Origin: Labrys sp. KNU-23
GTDB lineage: Bacteria; Pseudomonadota; Alphaproteobacteria; Rhizobiales; Labraceae
Length of the DNA: 64,000 bases
Direction of reading: 5' to 3'
Assembly (NCBI RefSeq): GCF_008330945.1
Contig: NZ_CP043488.1
Coordinates: 496,001 to 560,000 of the forward strand
Below, piece after piece: positions 52,691 through 62,377 of this stretch. The position numbers and the translations under genes were made by a program. A model generated the notes under the pieces. The model searched no databases, had not been told where the DNA came from, and saw nothing but the letters and a program-made list of their open reading frames with translations. The first letter of the stretch is position 1; each line of letters begins with the position of its first letter.

Positions 52691-53611
52691 ATGAGTGTCT
52701 CGGCAGCCTTGCCGCGCGCGCGGACGCGAATGCACCGCCGCAGTTCGGGCAATCTCATGGGGCTGGTCTACATCGCGCCGGCGATCGCCCTGGTGGGCGT
52801 GTTCTTCATCATGCCGCTGTGCATGACGGCCTGGATGTCGCTGCACAACTGGCCCTTGATGGGGATGCCGCGTTTCATCGGCATCGCCAACTATCTGGCG
52901 ATCGCCCATGACACGCGCTTCTGGTCGGCCCTCGGCTTTACCGCCTACTACACCGGCATCGTGACGGTGGCGATCTTCGCCGTCGCCTTTCCGCTGGCCC
53001 TGTTCATCGAAAGGCCGCGGCCGGGCGTCGGCGTCTACCGCACCTTCTTCTTCATGCCGGTCGTGGTCGGTTTCGCTTCCGCCAGCCTGTTGTGGTCCTG
53101 GCTGCTCAACGTCGATTCCGGCCTTTTCAGCCCGGCCTTGTTCGAGCTTGGTTTGACGCCGAGGAAAATCAATCTTCTCGCCAGTTTCCAGCCGGCCTTC
53201 TGGTCGATCATCGCCATGGTGGTGTGGAAGGTTGCTGGCTTCACCATGGTCATTTTGATGACCGGCCTGCAGTCCATCCCGGGCGAGCTGCACGAAGCGG
53301 CCAAGATCGATGGGGCAGGGGCTTTGGCCCGTTTTCGCCTGATCACGCTGCCCCTGATGCGACGCACGCTCGCGCTCGCTCTCATCCTGTCGGTGTCGGG
53401 ATCGGTGCTCGCCTTCGACCAGTTCTACATCATCCTGCGCGGCGGCCCGAACAACCAGACCCTTACCGCAGTCTACTGGATCTTCAACCAGTCCTTCGTT
53501 TCCTTCAAGCTCGGCTACGGCGCCGCGCTATCGATGGTGTTGCTGGTCGTCCTGATCGTCTTGAGCCTGATCCAGCTACGCGTCCTCCGTCAGCCGGAGG
53601 GCGTCGAATGA
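52691..53611 (+). CDS. Sugar ABC transporter permease (CUT1, MalF-like)
   Basis: A 306-residue permease with six helices. LVYIAPAIALVGVFFIMPLCMTAWMSLHNW opens the protein; the EAA loop is SIPGELHEAAKIDGAGALARFRLITLPLM. GGAG lies 7 bp before the ATG. It is coupled to the second permease by an ATGA overlap. Confidence 0.93.
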   Translation: MSVSAALPRARTRMHRRSSGNLMGLVYIAPAIALVGVFFIMPLCMTAWMSLHNWPLMGMPRFIGIANYLAIAHDTRFWSALGFTAYYTGIVTVAIFAVAFPLALFIERPRPGVGVYRTFFFMPVVVGFASASLLWSWLLNVDSGLFSPALFELGLTPRKINLLASFQPAFWSIIAMVVWKVAGFTMVILMTGLQSIPGELHEAAKIDGAGALARFRLITLPLMRRTLALALILSVSGSVLAFDQFYIILRGGPNNQTLTAVYWIFNQSFVSFKLGYGAALSMVLLVVLIVLSLIQLRVLRQPEGVE

Positions 53612-54471
53612 AAACGGTCGCCGCCGCCACCGAACGACGATCCGTCGTCTCCTTTCTGGGGACTCATGCGATCGGCGTGTTCCTCGCGGCCGTTTTCGCG
53701 GCGCCGATCGTCTGGGCGGTGCTGTCCAGCTTCAAGTCGCCGATGGAGGCGCGCCAGCCCCCCTTGCCGCCCTGGCCGAGCGCCGGCCTGTCGCTCGAGA
53801 ACTACGCGGCATTGAACGGCTTCGGCAACGGCCTGGCCCAGCCGGCACTGAACAGCGTCTACGTCACCGGCATGACGGTGCTGCTGTCGGTATTGATCAG
53901 CGTGCTGGCCGGATACGGCTTTTCCCGCTTCCGCTTTCCGTTCAAGAATGTGCTGTTCATGATGATCCTGTCGACCATCATGATCCCGTTCCAGTCGATC
54001 CTGACGCCGATTTTCCTGATCCTGACCAAGCTGGGCCTGCACAACACGCTGACGGGCCTGGTCGGGGTCTATGTGACGCTGCAGCTGCCGTTCTCCATTT
54101 TCATGATGCGCAATGCCTTCGATGCCGTGCCGCGGGAGATCGAGGAAGCCGCCCGCATGGATGGGGCCAACGATGTCAGCCTGCTGGTCCGTGTCATGCT
54201 GCCGCTGGTCTGGCCGGGGATCGTGACGATCGCGCTGTTTGCCTTTCTCGGTGCCTGGAACGAATTTCTCGCCGCCCTGGTGCTGATGACGGACCAGAGC
54301 AAATTCACCCTGCCGGTCATGATGACGGCCCTGCAGTCGGGTCGCTTCGGCGCCATCGATTGGGGCGCGGTGCAGGCCGGCGTCACCGTGATGATGATCC
54401 CCTGCCTCCTGCTCTTCCTGCTCTTGCAACGCTACTACATCCGCGGGCTCACGGCCGGTGCGGTGAAGTAG
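53608..54471 (+). CDS. Sugar ABC transporter permease (CUT1, MalG-like)
   Basis: A 287-residue permease. IGVFLAAVFAAPIVWAVLSSFKSPMEA, then NSVYVTGMTVLLSVLISVLAGYGFSRF and the EAA loop AVPREIEEAARMDGANDVSLLVRVMLPL. It forms the heterodimeric channel with the preceding permease. The GH127 gene starts 24 bp later. Confidence 0.93.
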   Translation: MKTVAAATERRSVVSFLGTHAIGVFLAAVFAAPIVWAVLSSFKSPMEARQPPLPPWPSAGLSLENYAALNGFGNGLAQPALNSVYVTGMTVLLSVLISVLAGYGFSRFRFPFKNVLFMMILSTIMIPFQSILTPIFLILTKLGLHNTLTGLVGVYVTLQLPFSIFMMRNAFDAVPREIEEAARMDGANDVSLLVRVMLPLVWPGIVTIALFAFLGAWNEFLAALVLMTDQSKFTLPVMMTALQSGRFGAIDWGAVQAGVTVMMIPCLLLFLLLQRYYIRGLTAGAVK

Positions 54472-54495
54472 TCGACATCACCTGGAGATCCGTTC

Positions 54496-56484
54496 ATGTC
54501 TGGTTTCAATGCCGCAGCTTCTGCCGTACCCGCCAACACGACCTTTCGCCCGCCCTCGGTGGCGCAGGTGGAGATCGCGGGCTTCTGGGGCGACCGCGTC
54601 GATGCGGTTGCCTCGCGTACGGCCGAGATCCTCTACGATCGCTGCGTCGAGGCCCGCATGCTCGAGCAGATCAATCCCGACGTCCCGTCGCCAGGTGTCG
54701 TCATTCCATTCCATTCGATGTCGCCGACCGGAAACGAATTCACTGGTGCCACGGTGACAACCCAGATGTTCTGGGATTCCGACTGGGGAAAGACGATCGA
54801 GACCGCCGCCTATTCGCTCTATCGCCGCCGGAACGAGGCGCTGGAACGCAAGATCGACGCGGTCATCGACATGTTCGGCAAGCTTCAGCAGGCGGATGGT
54901 TATCTGTCGAGCTGGTATCAGCGTATCCAGCCGGGATTGCGCTGGACGAATTTGCGCGACTGTCATGAGCTCTATTGCGCCGGCCATCTCATCGAAGGGG
55001 CCGTCGCCTATTTCCAGGCCACCGGCAAGCGCAAGCTTCTCGACATCATGTGCCGGTTTGCCGACCACATCGCCGACATGTTCGGGACCGAGCCGGGCAA
55101 GCGGAAAGGCTATTGCGGGCACGAGGAGATCGAGCTTGCCCTGGTCAAGCTCGGTCGGGTGACGGGCCAGCGCAAATATCTGGAGCTCGCGCGCTATTTC
55201 GTCGACCAGCGCGGCCAGCAGCCCCATTACTTCGATGAAGAAGCAAGGGCTCGTGGCGCCGACCCGAAGGATTATCACTTCAAGACGTACGAATATAACC
55301 AGTCCCACAAGCCCGTGCGCGAACAGGACAAGGTCGTGGGGCATGCCGTCAGGGCCATGTATCTCTATGCCGGCATGGCCGATATTGCGGCGGAGTATGG
55401 CGACGACAGCCTGCGGACAGCGCTGGATCGCCTCTGGAGCGACCTGACGACCAAGAACCTCTATGTCACCGGAGGGCTGGGTCCATCGGCGGCCAATGAA
55501 GGGTTCACCTCCGATTACGACCTGCCCAACGATACCGCCTATGCCGAGACATGCGCGTCGGTCGCCTTGGCGTTCTGGGCGAGCAGGATGCTGGGCGTCG
55601 GCCCCAACGCACGCTATGCCGACGTGATGGAGCAGGCGCTCTACAACGGCTCGATCTCCGGTCTGTCGCTGGATGGCTCCCGCTTCTTCTACGAGAACCC
55701 GCTCGAAAGCCGTGGCCGGCACAATCGCTGGAAGTGGCACCGGTGCCCCTGCTGCCCGCCCAATATCGGGCGCATGGTCGCTTCGATCGGCACCTATATG
55801 TACGGCCTTGCGGAGGACGCGGTGGCGGTTCATCTCTACGGGGACAGTTCCATCCGGTTCGAGGTGGAAGGGCACAAGGCGGCTCTGACGCAGGCCAGCC
55901 GGTACCCTTGGGACGGTGCGATCTCGATGAGGATCGATGTGGATCAGCCGCTGCGCTTCAAGCTGTATCTGCGTGTTCCCGGCTGGTGTCCTCGGGCGCA
56001 ATTGAGCATTGATGGCGAGAGTGTCGATCTGCAAGGATCATTGAACGACGGCTATGTCATCATTGACCGCGAGTGGAACGGGACAGAGGAGATCCGCCTC
56101 GATCTCGACATGCCGGCTCGGCGCATCTATGCCAGTCCCAAGGTTCGCCACGACGCCGGGCGCGTTGCGCTTGCCAGGGGCCCCCTTCTCTACTGCGTCG
56201 AGGAAACGGACAATTCCGCGCCTCTTCACAATATCGCGCTGTCGGTTTCCGCGCCGATCGAGGCGACGCACGACGCCGATCTGCTAGGCGGCGTCGTTGT
56301 CTTGTCGGCACCAGCCTTTGCCGATCAGCACGCCGGTTGGGACAATGTGCTCTATCGAGGCGAACCGTCCACGACGACGCCGACGAGCCTCAAGGCCATC
56401 CCCTATTTCGCGTGGGATAATCGCCAGCCGGGAGAAATGCGCGTGTGGATACGTGACATACCCACGGGCACGAATGTCACGTGA
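54496..56484 (+). CDS. Glycoside hydrolase family 127, beta-L-arabinofuranosidase
   Basis: A 662-residue enzyme that releases L-arabinose from beta-linked arabinofuranosides, as on hydroxyproline-rich plant proteins. The (alpha/alpha)6 barrel holds the zinc-thiolate site known from HypBA1: Glu351 and Cys353 in YAETCASVALAFW, and the cysteine cluster 417-420 in HRCPCCPPNIGR, which contains the nucleophilic cysteine. Glu335 in AANEGF matches the acid/base. There is no signal peptide, so it acts in the cytoplasm on sugars imported by the adjoining transporter. Last gene of the operon. It points to use of plant cell-wall glycoproteins. Confidence 0.93.
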   Translation: MSGFNAAASAVPANTTFRPPSVAQVEIAGFWGDRVDAVASRTAEILYDRCVEARMLEQINPDVPSPGVVIPFHSMSPTGNEFTGATVTTQMFWDSDWGKTIETAAYSLYRRRNEALERKIDAVIDMFGKLQQADGYLSSWYQRIQPGLRWTNLRDCHELYCAGHLIEGAVAYFQATGKRKLLDIMCRFADHIADMFGTEPGKRKGYCGHEEIELALVKLGRVTGQRKYLELARYFVDQRGQQPHYFDEEARARGADPKDYHFKTYEYNQSHKPVREQDKVVGHAVRAMYLYAGMADIAAEYGDDSLRTALDRLWSDLTTKNLYVTGGLGPSAANEGFTSDYDLPNDTAYAETCASVALAFWASRMLGVGPNARYADVMEQALYNGSISGLSLDGSRFFYENPLESRGRHNRWKWHRCPCCPPNIGRMVASIGTYMYGLAEDAVAVHLYGDSSIRFEVEGHKAALTQASRYPWDGAISMRIDVDQPLRFKLYLRVPGWCPRAQLSIDGESVDLQGSLNDGYVIIDREWNGTEEIRLDLDMPARRIYASPKVRHDAGRVALARGPLLYCVEETDNSAPLHNIALSVSAPIEATHDADLLGGVVVLSAPAFADQHAGWDNVLYRGEPSTTTPTSLKAIPYFAWDNRQPGEMRVWIRDIPTGTNVT

Positions 56485-56583
56485 TCCAGATGATGGAGAG
56501 CTAATCAGGGGCGCCGCCGCAAGTTCTCTTCCGGCTGCATGATGGATCTTACATCAGGCGGCGCTTACTTCGTATTGTTCTTC

Positions 56584-56686
56584 CAAAGCGTTTTGCGGCT
56601 TGGCGGAATCGCAAAGACGCGTCGAGCCAAGTCGAACCCGACAGTGTGAGCAAACAAGCGTTGCCGTCTAAACCCGCTTTGCTCCA
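56584..56686 (+). repeat. Dispersed two-hairpin repeat, copy 4
   Basis: It shares CAAAGCGTTTTGCG, GAATCGCAAAGACGCGTCGA and the CGTCTAAACCCGCTTTGCTC end with the 13-21 kb copies. The inner TGGT/ACCA stem has been deleted and there is a short insertion in the middle. It sits between the GH127 gene and msrA, 35 kb from the other copies, in a 320-bp gap with no gene. Confidence 0.88.
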
Positions 56687-56805
56687 GTGTCGGGGCAGGA
56701 TTGAAAGCAAAACGGTCCCGCCACTGAAGATCGGCATCGGCAAGGCATCGGCCTCTTCTGCAGCTTCAGAGCCGGGAGGAGAACCGGAGGTAGTGCGGCG
56801 GATCC

Positions 56806-57330
56806 CTATCGGGCCTGACGAACTTCCTCACGTACCGGCAGCTTCCAGTTTGGCCGCGGGAAGTGACAGGTGTAGCCGTCGGGATAGCGCTCCAGATAGT
56901 CCTGATGCTCCGGCTCGGCTTCCCAGAAATCGCCGACGGGCGTCACCTCGGTCACAACCCTGCCCGGCCACAGGCCGGAGGCATCGACGTCGGCAATGGT
57001 ATCTTCCGCGATGCGCTTCTGCTCGTCGTCGGCATAGAAGATCACGGAACGATAGCTCGTGCCGATATCGTTGCCCTGGCGATTGCGCGTCGTCGGATCA
57101 TGAATCTGGAAGAAGAATTCCAGGAGGTCGCGGTAGCTGGTCTTGCCGGGATCGAAGATGATCTCGATGGCCTCGGCATGGCCATCATGGTTGCGATAGG
57201 TGGCGTTGCGCACGTGGCCGCCAGAATAGCCGACACGGGTCGAAATCACGCCGGGCAAGCGTCGGATCAGATCCTGCATCCCCCAGAAACAGCCACCGGC
57301 AAATACTGCGCGTTCGGTCGCCATACTCAT
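56806..57330 (-). CDS. msrA: Peptide-methionine (S)-S-oxide reductase MsrA
   Basis: A 174-residue repair enzyme that reduces methionine-S-sulfoxide in proteins and free methionine. The catalytic cysteine is Cys14 in [36 protein letters not shown] and [14 protein letters not shown] are family-typical. ATG 57330 has AGGAG about 6 bp upstream; the frame runs further back but without support. It lacks the usual C-terminal resolving cysteines (tail VREEVRQAR), so recycling may differ from the E. coli enzyme. Appears monocistronic. Confidence 0.94.
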   Translation of the reverse strand: MSMATERAVFAGGCFWGMQDLIRRLPGVISTRVGYSGGHVRNATYRNHDGHAEAIEIIFDPGKTSYRDLLEFFFQIHDPTTRNRQGNDIGTSYRSVIFYADDEQKRIAEDTIADVDASGLWPGRVVTEVTPVGDFWEAEPEHQDYLERYPDGYTCHFPRPNWKLPVREEVRQAR

Positions 57331-57456
57331 CTCAATCTCCTCGGACTGGCCTTCTGCCGGTATATAGGGGTTGCCAAGCCAAATTGTCAGATGGCCGGAC
57401 ACCGGAGACACCGATGGCCGGCCACAGATTCGGGGCACGTGTCTTCTTGCCTCAGC

Positions 57457-58116
57457 CTATTGCGGCAATGGCTTGCCGGCGGCTTCCGCAACCATGTATT
57501 CGGCGTACCATGCTGGCCAGTTCTCGTCGTGTCGGCCGCCATTGCGTTTCTCATGTTCGCCATGCGCGGTCGCCGCGCGTATGAGCGCAGCCTGGAGCTC
57601 GGTCACGGAGCCGTAGATTGCAGGGGCCCCGTCCAAGCGCCCGGGCAGGCGTGCGGTGATTTCCTGCAGCAGCCAGCTGTTGCCATCGGGATCGCTGAAT
57701 GTCGCGAACGAATTATAGGTGCGGCGCTCCGGATCCACGCCTGGGACCGGGGAGCCGCCCACGGTGGTGCGATGGAATATGTCGCTCACATCCGCGCCGC
57801 GCGAGATCAACTCGGCGCATGCCGCCTCGATGTCCGAGACGATGAGGTAGAGTTTCTCGTACGAACCCGATGCGGCCGAGGTTAATCCCTTGCCGAAATG
57901 GATCGAGGTCGGCGAGCCGGGAGGCGTGAACTGCACGACGCGGAACGCCTCGCCATTGACGAAATCGGCGTCGAGCCTCCAGCCGAGCTTCGCATAGAAG
58001 GCCTTGGCTCGGTCGACGTCCGAAACGGGGATGACGACGACTTCCAGCTTCAAGTCGTTGCTGGCTGCCTTCCCGGTCTCCACCGCAGCTTGGTTCGCTG
58101 TCAAAGCATCGCTCAT
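57457..58116 (-). CDS. VOC (glyoxalase/bleomycin-resistance) family protein
   Basis: A 219-residue protein with one vicinal-oxygen-chelate domain at 20-150 (LEVVVIPVSDVDRAKAFYAKLGWRLDADF, LYLIVSDIEAACAELISRGADV, SFATFSDPDGNSWLLQEI) and a helical C-terminal extension ending in DENWPAWYAEYMVAEAAG. GGAGG 5 bp before ATG 58116 fixes the start. The extension resembles that of small stress-related VOC proteins fused or linked to YciI-like tails. Substrate unknown. 126 bp upstream of msrA on the same strand. Confidence 0.88.
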   Translation of the reverse strand: MSDALTANQAAVETGKAASNDLKLEVVVIPVSDVDRAKAFYAKLGWRLDADFVNGEAFRVVQFTPPGSPTSIHFGKGLTSAASGSYEKLYLIVSDIEAACAELISRGADVSDIFHRTTVGGSPVPGVDPERRTYNSFATFSDPDGNSWLLQEITARLPGRLDGAPAIYGSVTELQAALIRAATAHGEHEKRNGGRHDENWPAWYAEYMVAEAAGKPLPQ

Positions 58117-58735
58117 GTGCGCCTCCACGGGTCGGTCGTCCTGAGAGTGATGATAGTCGCGGAAATAGGCAATTGCGCAATGGGTCCAGTCACGTTGACG
58201 GCGATATCGGCATTCGGGCAGTTCCCATGGCATGAATGTGGTTTCTCGTTCCCTCCACCGGGATCATCGTTTCAAACCGAAGTCATCTTGCACCATCAAT
58301 GGCAAAGACGCATTGGCTTTGGCATGCCGCCAACCGGGACGGCCTCGTACTCGATGCTCGGTGCAGGGCCGCCGTGACGGGGGGGCCAAACGATTATTCG
58401 CGAGCTCATCCGCAGACGGGCCCGCACCCCGCAGGCTGCGATCGGCGGCAACCTTGGGCGCGAAACGAGGCTCTATCCTGGGATTGTGGGAGTCCTGTCG
58501 TCAGGTTTTGCCGGGCAGCCAGCACGGCTCGGCAATTGCCTGCTGAATAGGCAGGCCGAAGACGGCGAAAGGCGTGAAGATGGTGGCTGGGTTGGGGCTG
58601 GCCGTCGCCGCCCATCGTGCATACACCGTGGCGCGACGGTCACCTAAAGGCCTTGACCGCAAAAGTCGCGACTAGACAGCGTTGGAACAGCCTTTGCGGC
58701 AGGGCCCGATGGACCGGGACATACTTACATCGCGG
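58117..58735. other. Non-coding stretch
   Basis: About 620 bp with only short overlapping frames in several phases. No family resemblance or repeat recognised. Confidence 0.45.
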
Positions 58736-59017
58736 TCATGCCGTGATCTTTTGCGGAAGCGTGCGCAACCAATCCTCGACCTTGTCATGATAAATGCTGC
58801 TGTCGGCTTCCTGCACTGTCCCGTCGGGACATAAAATCGCATAGGGTTCCGCACATATGACGCCTTCGGCCACCGGCTCGGACCAGTTGGCCAGACCTTC
58901 GTCGTCGAGCATGACCTGCCAGGCGACAACGGGCGAACGGCCAAAGCCCCGCTTGCTCCCCGACACTGGCCAGATCACATAATATCCGGCCGCCGCCGAG
59001 ATAATTTGAACCGCCAT
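58736..59017 (-). CDS. Small hypothetical protein
   Basis: A 93-residue frame with good codon use. AAGGGATCAAC precedes ATG 59017, a usable ribosome site. The protein is soluble and acidic towards its end (SSIYHDKVEDWLRTLPQKITA). I do not recognise a family. It is isolated between gene-poor stretches on both sides. Confidence 0.55.
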   Translation of the reverse strand: MAVQIISAAAGYYVIWPVSGSKRGFGRSPVVAWQVMLDDEGLANWSEPVAEGVICAEPYAILCPDGTVQEADSSIYHDKVEDWLRTLPQKITA

Positions 59018-59904
59018 GTTGATCCCTTCCTCGTCCCTAGTAATTCGATGTCTGCTTCAATTGGGCCAGAAGAAAACGGAATTGAAAGTGCCTACAAATT
59101 TCGAACTTCCAGCCGGGCAATCGAGGCTGACAACGAAGTCGAGCCGCACAGCATTCTTGCGAGTCCCTGACCGCTCTCTGGCGTCGCGAGCTTTGGACTG
59201 GCTGGGGCGCGGCCACGCATCACCTTGGATCCCTCTTCTACTAAGCCTTAGATTGCGGCGGAAACCCGGCAGGCGCCACCTGAAATTGTGGAAGAATGCC
59301 TATCCAAAAGTCCAGGTTTTCGTGGGGCGCTACTACTCAAAAGCAGTAGCGCGCGCCGTCATCGATGGATTACATGCGACGTAACGGGGAGCGTTTAGGC
59401 CCTCTTCATTGTCGGCCTTGAAGGCGCATGCTGGTGGGGCAAGCGACAGCGCGATTGGGGATGGTTTCGAGCACGACGCGTTGGATTGTTCGAGCCGAGA
59501 TTGGGAACTCGCGCTCGCCTGCGCTCTCGGTTTCGATGCGCATGAAGCTCTCATCGTCGGGAGCGGGAAGGGACATCGCGCTCAGCGAGGCAGTGAAGCC
59601 ATCGGAGCCAAGTCGACAATGAGGGAAACCGCAGCGTCTTGAACGCCAAGCTGCGTGGCGACGGCCGGATACTCAAGAAACGCCTGATCCGTCGCGGTGC
59701 GACGGGGATCTATCGCGACCGGCGGCTGGCAGGCTGCTCGATACATCTGTCCGAGCACAAGGTTCTCCGGCCAGGCTGGAGAGATGCGGGTTCCGAGCCT
59801 CTCATGGGTCCAGGCACCCCGGTGCGCCAGCGATCGCAAGACTTACTACGATCCATTCAGAGCTTGAATCACAACGCTCGCCATTGTGACCCCGCCTACA
59901 CACC
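59018..59904. other. Non-coding or decayed stretch
   Basis: Nearly 900 bp without a supported gene. Several short frames on both strands have gene-like composition (for instance minus-strand 59582-59839), which may be debris of a lost gene, but none matches a family I know. Confidence 0.4.
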
Positions 59905-60915
59905 TCAGTCGGTGCCAAGTTTGCGGAAAGCCGCCGGCGGTTGGCCAACTGTCTTCGAGAACACTCTCGTGAAGTGTACGTGATCCGAAAAGCCGCATTC
60001 TGCGGCGACACGCACCACGGGCATCGATGTCTTTGCCAGTAGATAGCGTGCACGCTGGATGCGGCTGTGCAGAAGATATTGGTAAGGCGTCGTGCCGGTG
60101 GCTTGCTTGAACAGATGAGCGAAATGTCCGGTCGACAACCCGCTGCCCTCGGCCAGATCGGTCAGCGTCAGCTTCTGGCTCATCCGGCTTTCGACCATTT
60201 CGCGAAAGCCTGCGATCTGGCTCCTGGTAAGCTCTCCCGAAGTGTCATCCGTAATTTGTGGTGATCGTAGGTTCGAATATTTGCGGAGCACGTGGCACGC
60301 CGCCGCGCGCGCGAGATGTTCGACGTAAGGCCGGATGCCTTCCAGTTCCAACTCCATTGCGTCATCGATGGCGGTGACCAACCCTTCGAGCAGGGGGTCC
60401 ATGAAAGCCAGCCTGCCGATGACGTCGATGGACGTCACCCGGTTTTGCGTGATCTCGCCTGCAATCTCGGTCAATAGCGAGTTTCTCAGATAAAGATGGG
60501 TGGTGTGAACGCGCCTGTCCCATTTCAGCCGCACCGGCTGGTTCGGTGCCAGGATGTTCAACTGGCCTGGATGAAGGTAGGCCTTGTATTCCTGCGATTG
60601 CACGTTGCAAATCAGCCGCGTAGAGCCAGATCTCGCCAAGCTGATCAGAAGGTGCGGGCTCGCTCGGAAAGTACCGTCATTGGGATCTTCGATCTGCTTG
60701 GAAATATATATATTGCTCCAATTCCGGCCGGCACTCGTCCGAAGGGTGCGGCAGGAATCAAGGTCGCCAAAACTATGGGTTTCCTCCAAAGGGAATTCGC
60801 TCGAGGAGGTGTCAACGTCGCGCTCGATTGGAAGATCCTGCGCCTGTGGCGGCGCAAAAAGGGCTTGCTGCCGAGAGATTTCCAGGGCGCGCGGGTGAAC
60901 CTGAGGGGTCATCAT
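59905..60915 (-). CDS. AraC-family transcriptional regulator
   Basis: A 336-residue regulator. The N-terminal part (about 40-220) is an AraC-binding-like sensor (SLARSGSTRLICNVQSQEYKAYLHPGQLNIL resembles the cupin-type arm). The C-terminal double helix-turn-helix (about 235-333) reads MSQKLTLTDLAEGSGLSTGHFAHLFKQATGTTPYQYLLHSRIQRARYLL and VRVAAECGFSDHVHFTRVFSKTVGQPPAAFR. No obvious target gene is adjacent, so the regulon is unknown. Confidence 0.93.
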   Translation of the reverse strand: MMTPQVHPRALEISRQQALFAPPQAQDLPIERDVDTSSSEFPLEETHSFGDLDSCRTLRTSAGRNWSNIYISKQIEDPNDGTFRASPHLLISLARSGSTRLICNVQSQEYKAYLHPGQLNILAPNQPVRLKWDRRVHTTHLYLRNSLLTEIAGEITQNRVTSIDVIGRLAFMDPLLEGLVTAIDDAMELELEGIRPYVEHLARAAACHVLRKYSNLRSPQITDDTSGELTRSQIAGFREMVESRMSQKLTLTDLAEGSGLSTGHFAHLFKQATGTTPYQYLLHSRIQRARYLLAKTSMPVVRVAAECGFSDHVHFTRVFSKTVGQPPAAFRKLGTD

Positions 60916-61863
60916 TGCAACCTCATTGCATTGAATCCAAGCGGCTAATCTTGCCGGAAGACCACTCCGGCCAGATCAGACCAATTCCCACTCCGCTCTC
61001 ACGAATAGAACATTCTTATTAAGTTTATAGCCGGCATAAGGTCGCATGGTTAATTATGGATATGAAATTGGCCAAGGTTTCCCATTTGTGAGACTTAATG
61101 GCATCAAGTTTTCACTAAGGGTTCTCGACGTAAGCGCGACTTTACCGTTGGGGTAGGTTAGCTGCTTCAGCGCCGGGCTGCCAGCAATTTCTGACGGAGC
61201 GCTCGCTTTTCATAAGCGAAGATCGCATCGCAGGCCCAATTATAGTATTATGATACCTCTTTCCGATCGCCATCGTTAATCGGTACTCGTCTGTATACTT
61301 GGGCGCCTTTGCTGGCATGACGCTTGGTATATCGACCGGACTTTTCCGTCAGGGCGCTTGGGGTTGCAGCACTGCCCCCGACCGCCAGCTCCCGCCAACA
61401 AAGCAAGGTCGATCCTTTCGGGCCTGCCGGCAGGAGAGAGCGCATCGACCGCTCCTCCATAATCGGCTTCGAGCGCGGCCATTGCGTATGCCTGCGATGA
61501 ACCCCGCCTTCCTCGTCGGCCGGAAGGCACCATGGCTGACAGCGTCGCCGACGGCCGGGCATGGCCCAGGCAGGGCTGGCCACGGAGCTGGAGCGGCGGC
61601 CTCGCCGGAGGGAAGGACGGAGCCGGAAAATACTGCCTCAGGCCCTCGATCCGGCCGGCGAGGGGATGGAAGCGGCAGGGCACGCGGACATTTTTTGCAA
61701 GCGAGTCTCATCGCTGGCTGCTCTCTCGCCGGCGTCGGTCGCCCGTCTTTGACTATTGTCTGGAATCGTTTACGCAAAGTCCGAAATCAGGCATCGATCG
61801 TTGACTCCTTTTGGGTATATGCGACGGTGATATCGCCTGAAATAAACTCAGAGGAGACTTCCG
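60916..61863. other. 948-bp gene-free stretch
   Basis: The first 330 bp are moderately AT-rich and probably hold the araC promoter. From 61290 to 61800 there are long frames in several phases without family matches, likely chance frames in GC-rich DNA. The last 50 bp form the leader of the small peptide gene. Confidence 0.45.
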
Positions 61864-62121
61864 ATGCTTGATTTCTTGTTCGGCGGTAGCCAAACCGCTT
61901 CGACAACTACAGGACATACTAACGTCCAGACAAATGACTATCACTATAATCACACGGGTGAAGTCACCTTTGATGACGCCTACCTTAACTTTATGGAAGG
62001 TGGCGGTCATCTTGGTCTGGGAGCAGCCATGCTTGTCGGCAGTGCCTGGACCGGCGTTGCTCTGACGCCTGCACTGGTGCTGGACTCGCTGCAAGCTCAC
62101 GACGGGGTGCACGTCGCCTGA
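61864..62121 (+). CDS. Small glycine-rich peptide, candidate type I secretion substrate
   Basis: An 85-residue protein preceded by a strong ribosome site (GAGGAG, 6-7 bp spacing). Three parts are visible: a polar Thr/Asn/His-rich N-terminus (about 8-36), a small-residue hydrophobic stretch after a Gly triplet (GGGHLGLGAAMLVGSAWTGVALTPALVL, split near residue 48), and an end QAHDGVHVA. It has no Sec signal. The end, an acidic residue followed by hydrophobic ones, recalls C-terminal type I export signals. The next gene is a type I exporter ABC protein, 256 bp downstream. Microcin-like or matrix peptide are the options. Function unknown. Confidence 0.65.
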   Translation: MLDFLFGGSQTASTTTGHTNVQTNDYHYNHTGEVTFDDAYLNFMEGGGHLGLGAAMLVGSAWTGVALTPALVLDSLQAHDGVHVA

Positions 62122-62206
62122 TGGGGCACGTTATGCGCCTGAACAGGCGCTGCCCGGTTGAGCGGTCGCTGGCTTGAAGTGCCTGTGTACCTTCAACGAA
62201 GCACCT

Positions 62207-62239
62207 GCCGCTGCGAGGAACGTCATGCCTCGCAGCGGC
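62207..62239 (+). terminator. Strong hairpin between the peptide gene and the exporter gene
   Basis: A 12-base stem (GCCGCTGCGAGG/CCTCGCAGCGGC) with a nine-base loop, not followed by T. A smaller perfect hairpin GCGCCTG, AA, CAGGCGC lies at 62135-62150. Together they could protect the peptide message or limit read-through into the exporter gene. Confidence 0.5.
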
Positions 62240-62377
62240 TGATTGGGATCTGTCCTCAAACGCGGAAGATGAGCGTTGCGTGCAAGATATTATCCCGCTG
62301 TGCGATTACTCTACCAAGGAAAGTCTTAGTTTTCGTCCCAATCGCGTTGTTGTCGGAATATATGAAGGGGCTCGTTG

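Noticed and set aside
59582-59839. Minus-strand 85-codon frame with gene-like composition
   Set aside because: No family resemblance, no ribosome site, and competing frames in the same stretch.
61276-61804. Overlapping frames on both strands before the small peptide gene
   Set aside because: Several phases are open at once with no family match, as expected by chance at high GC.
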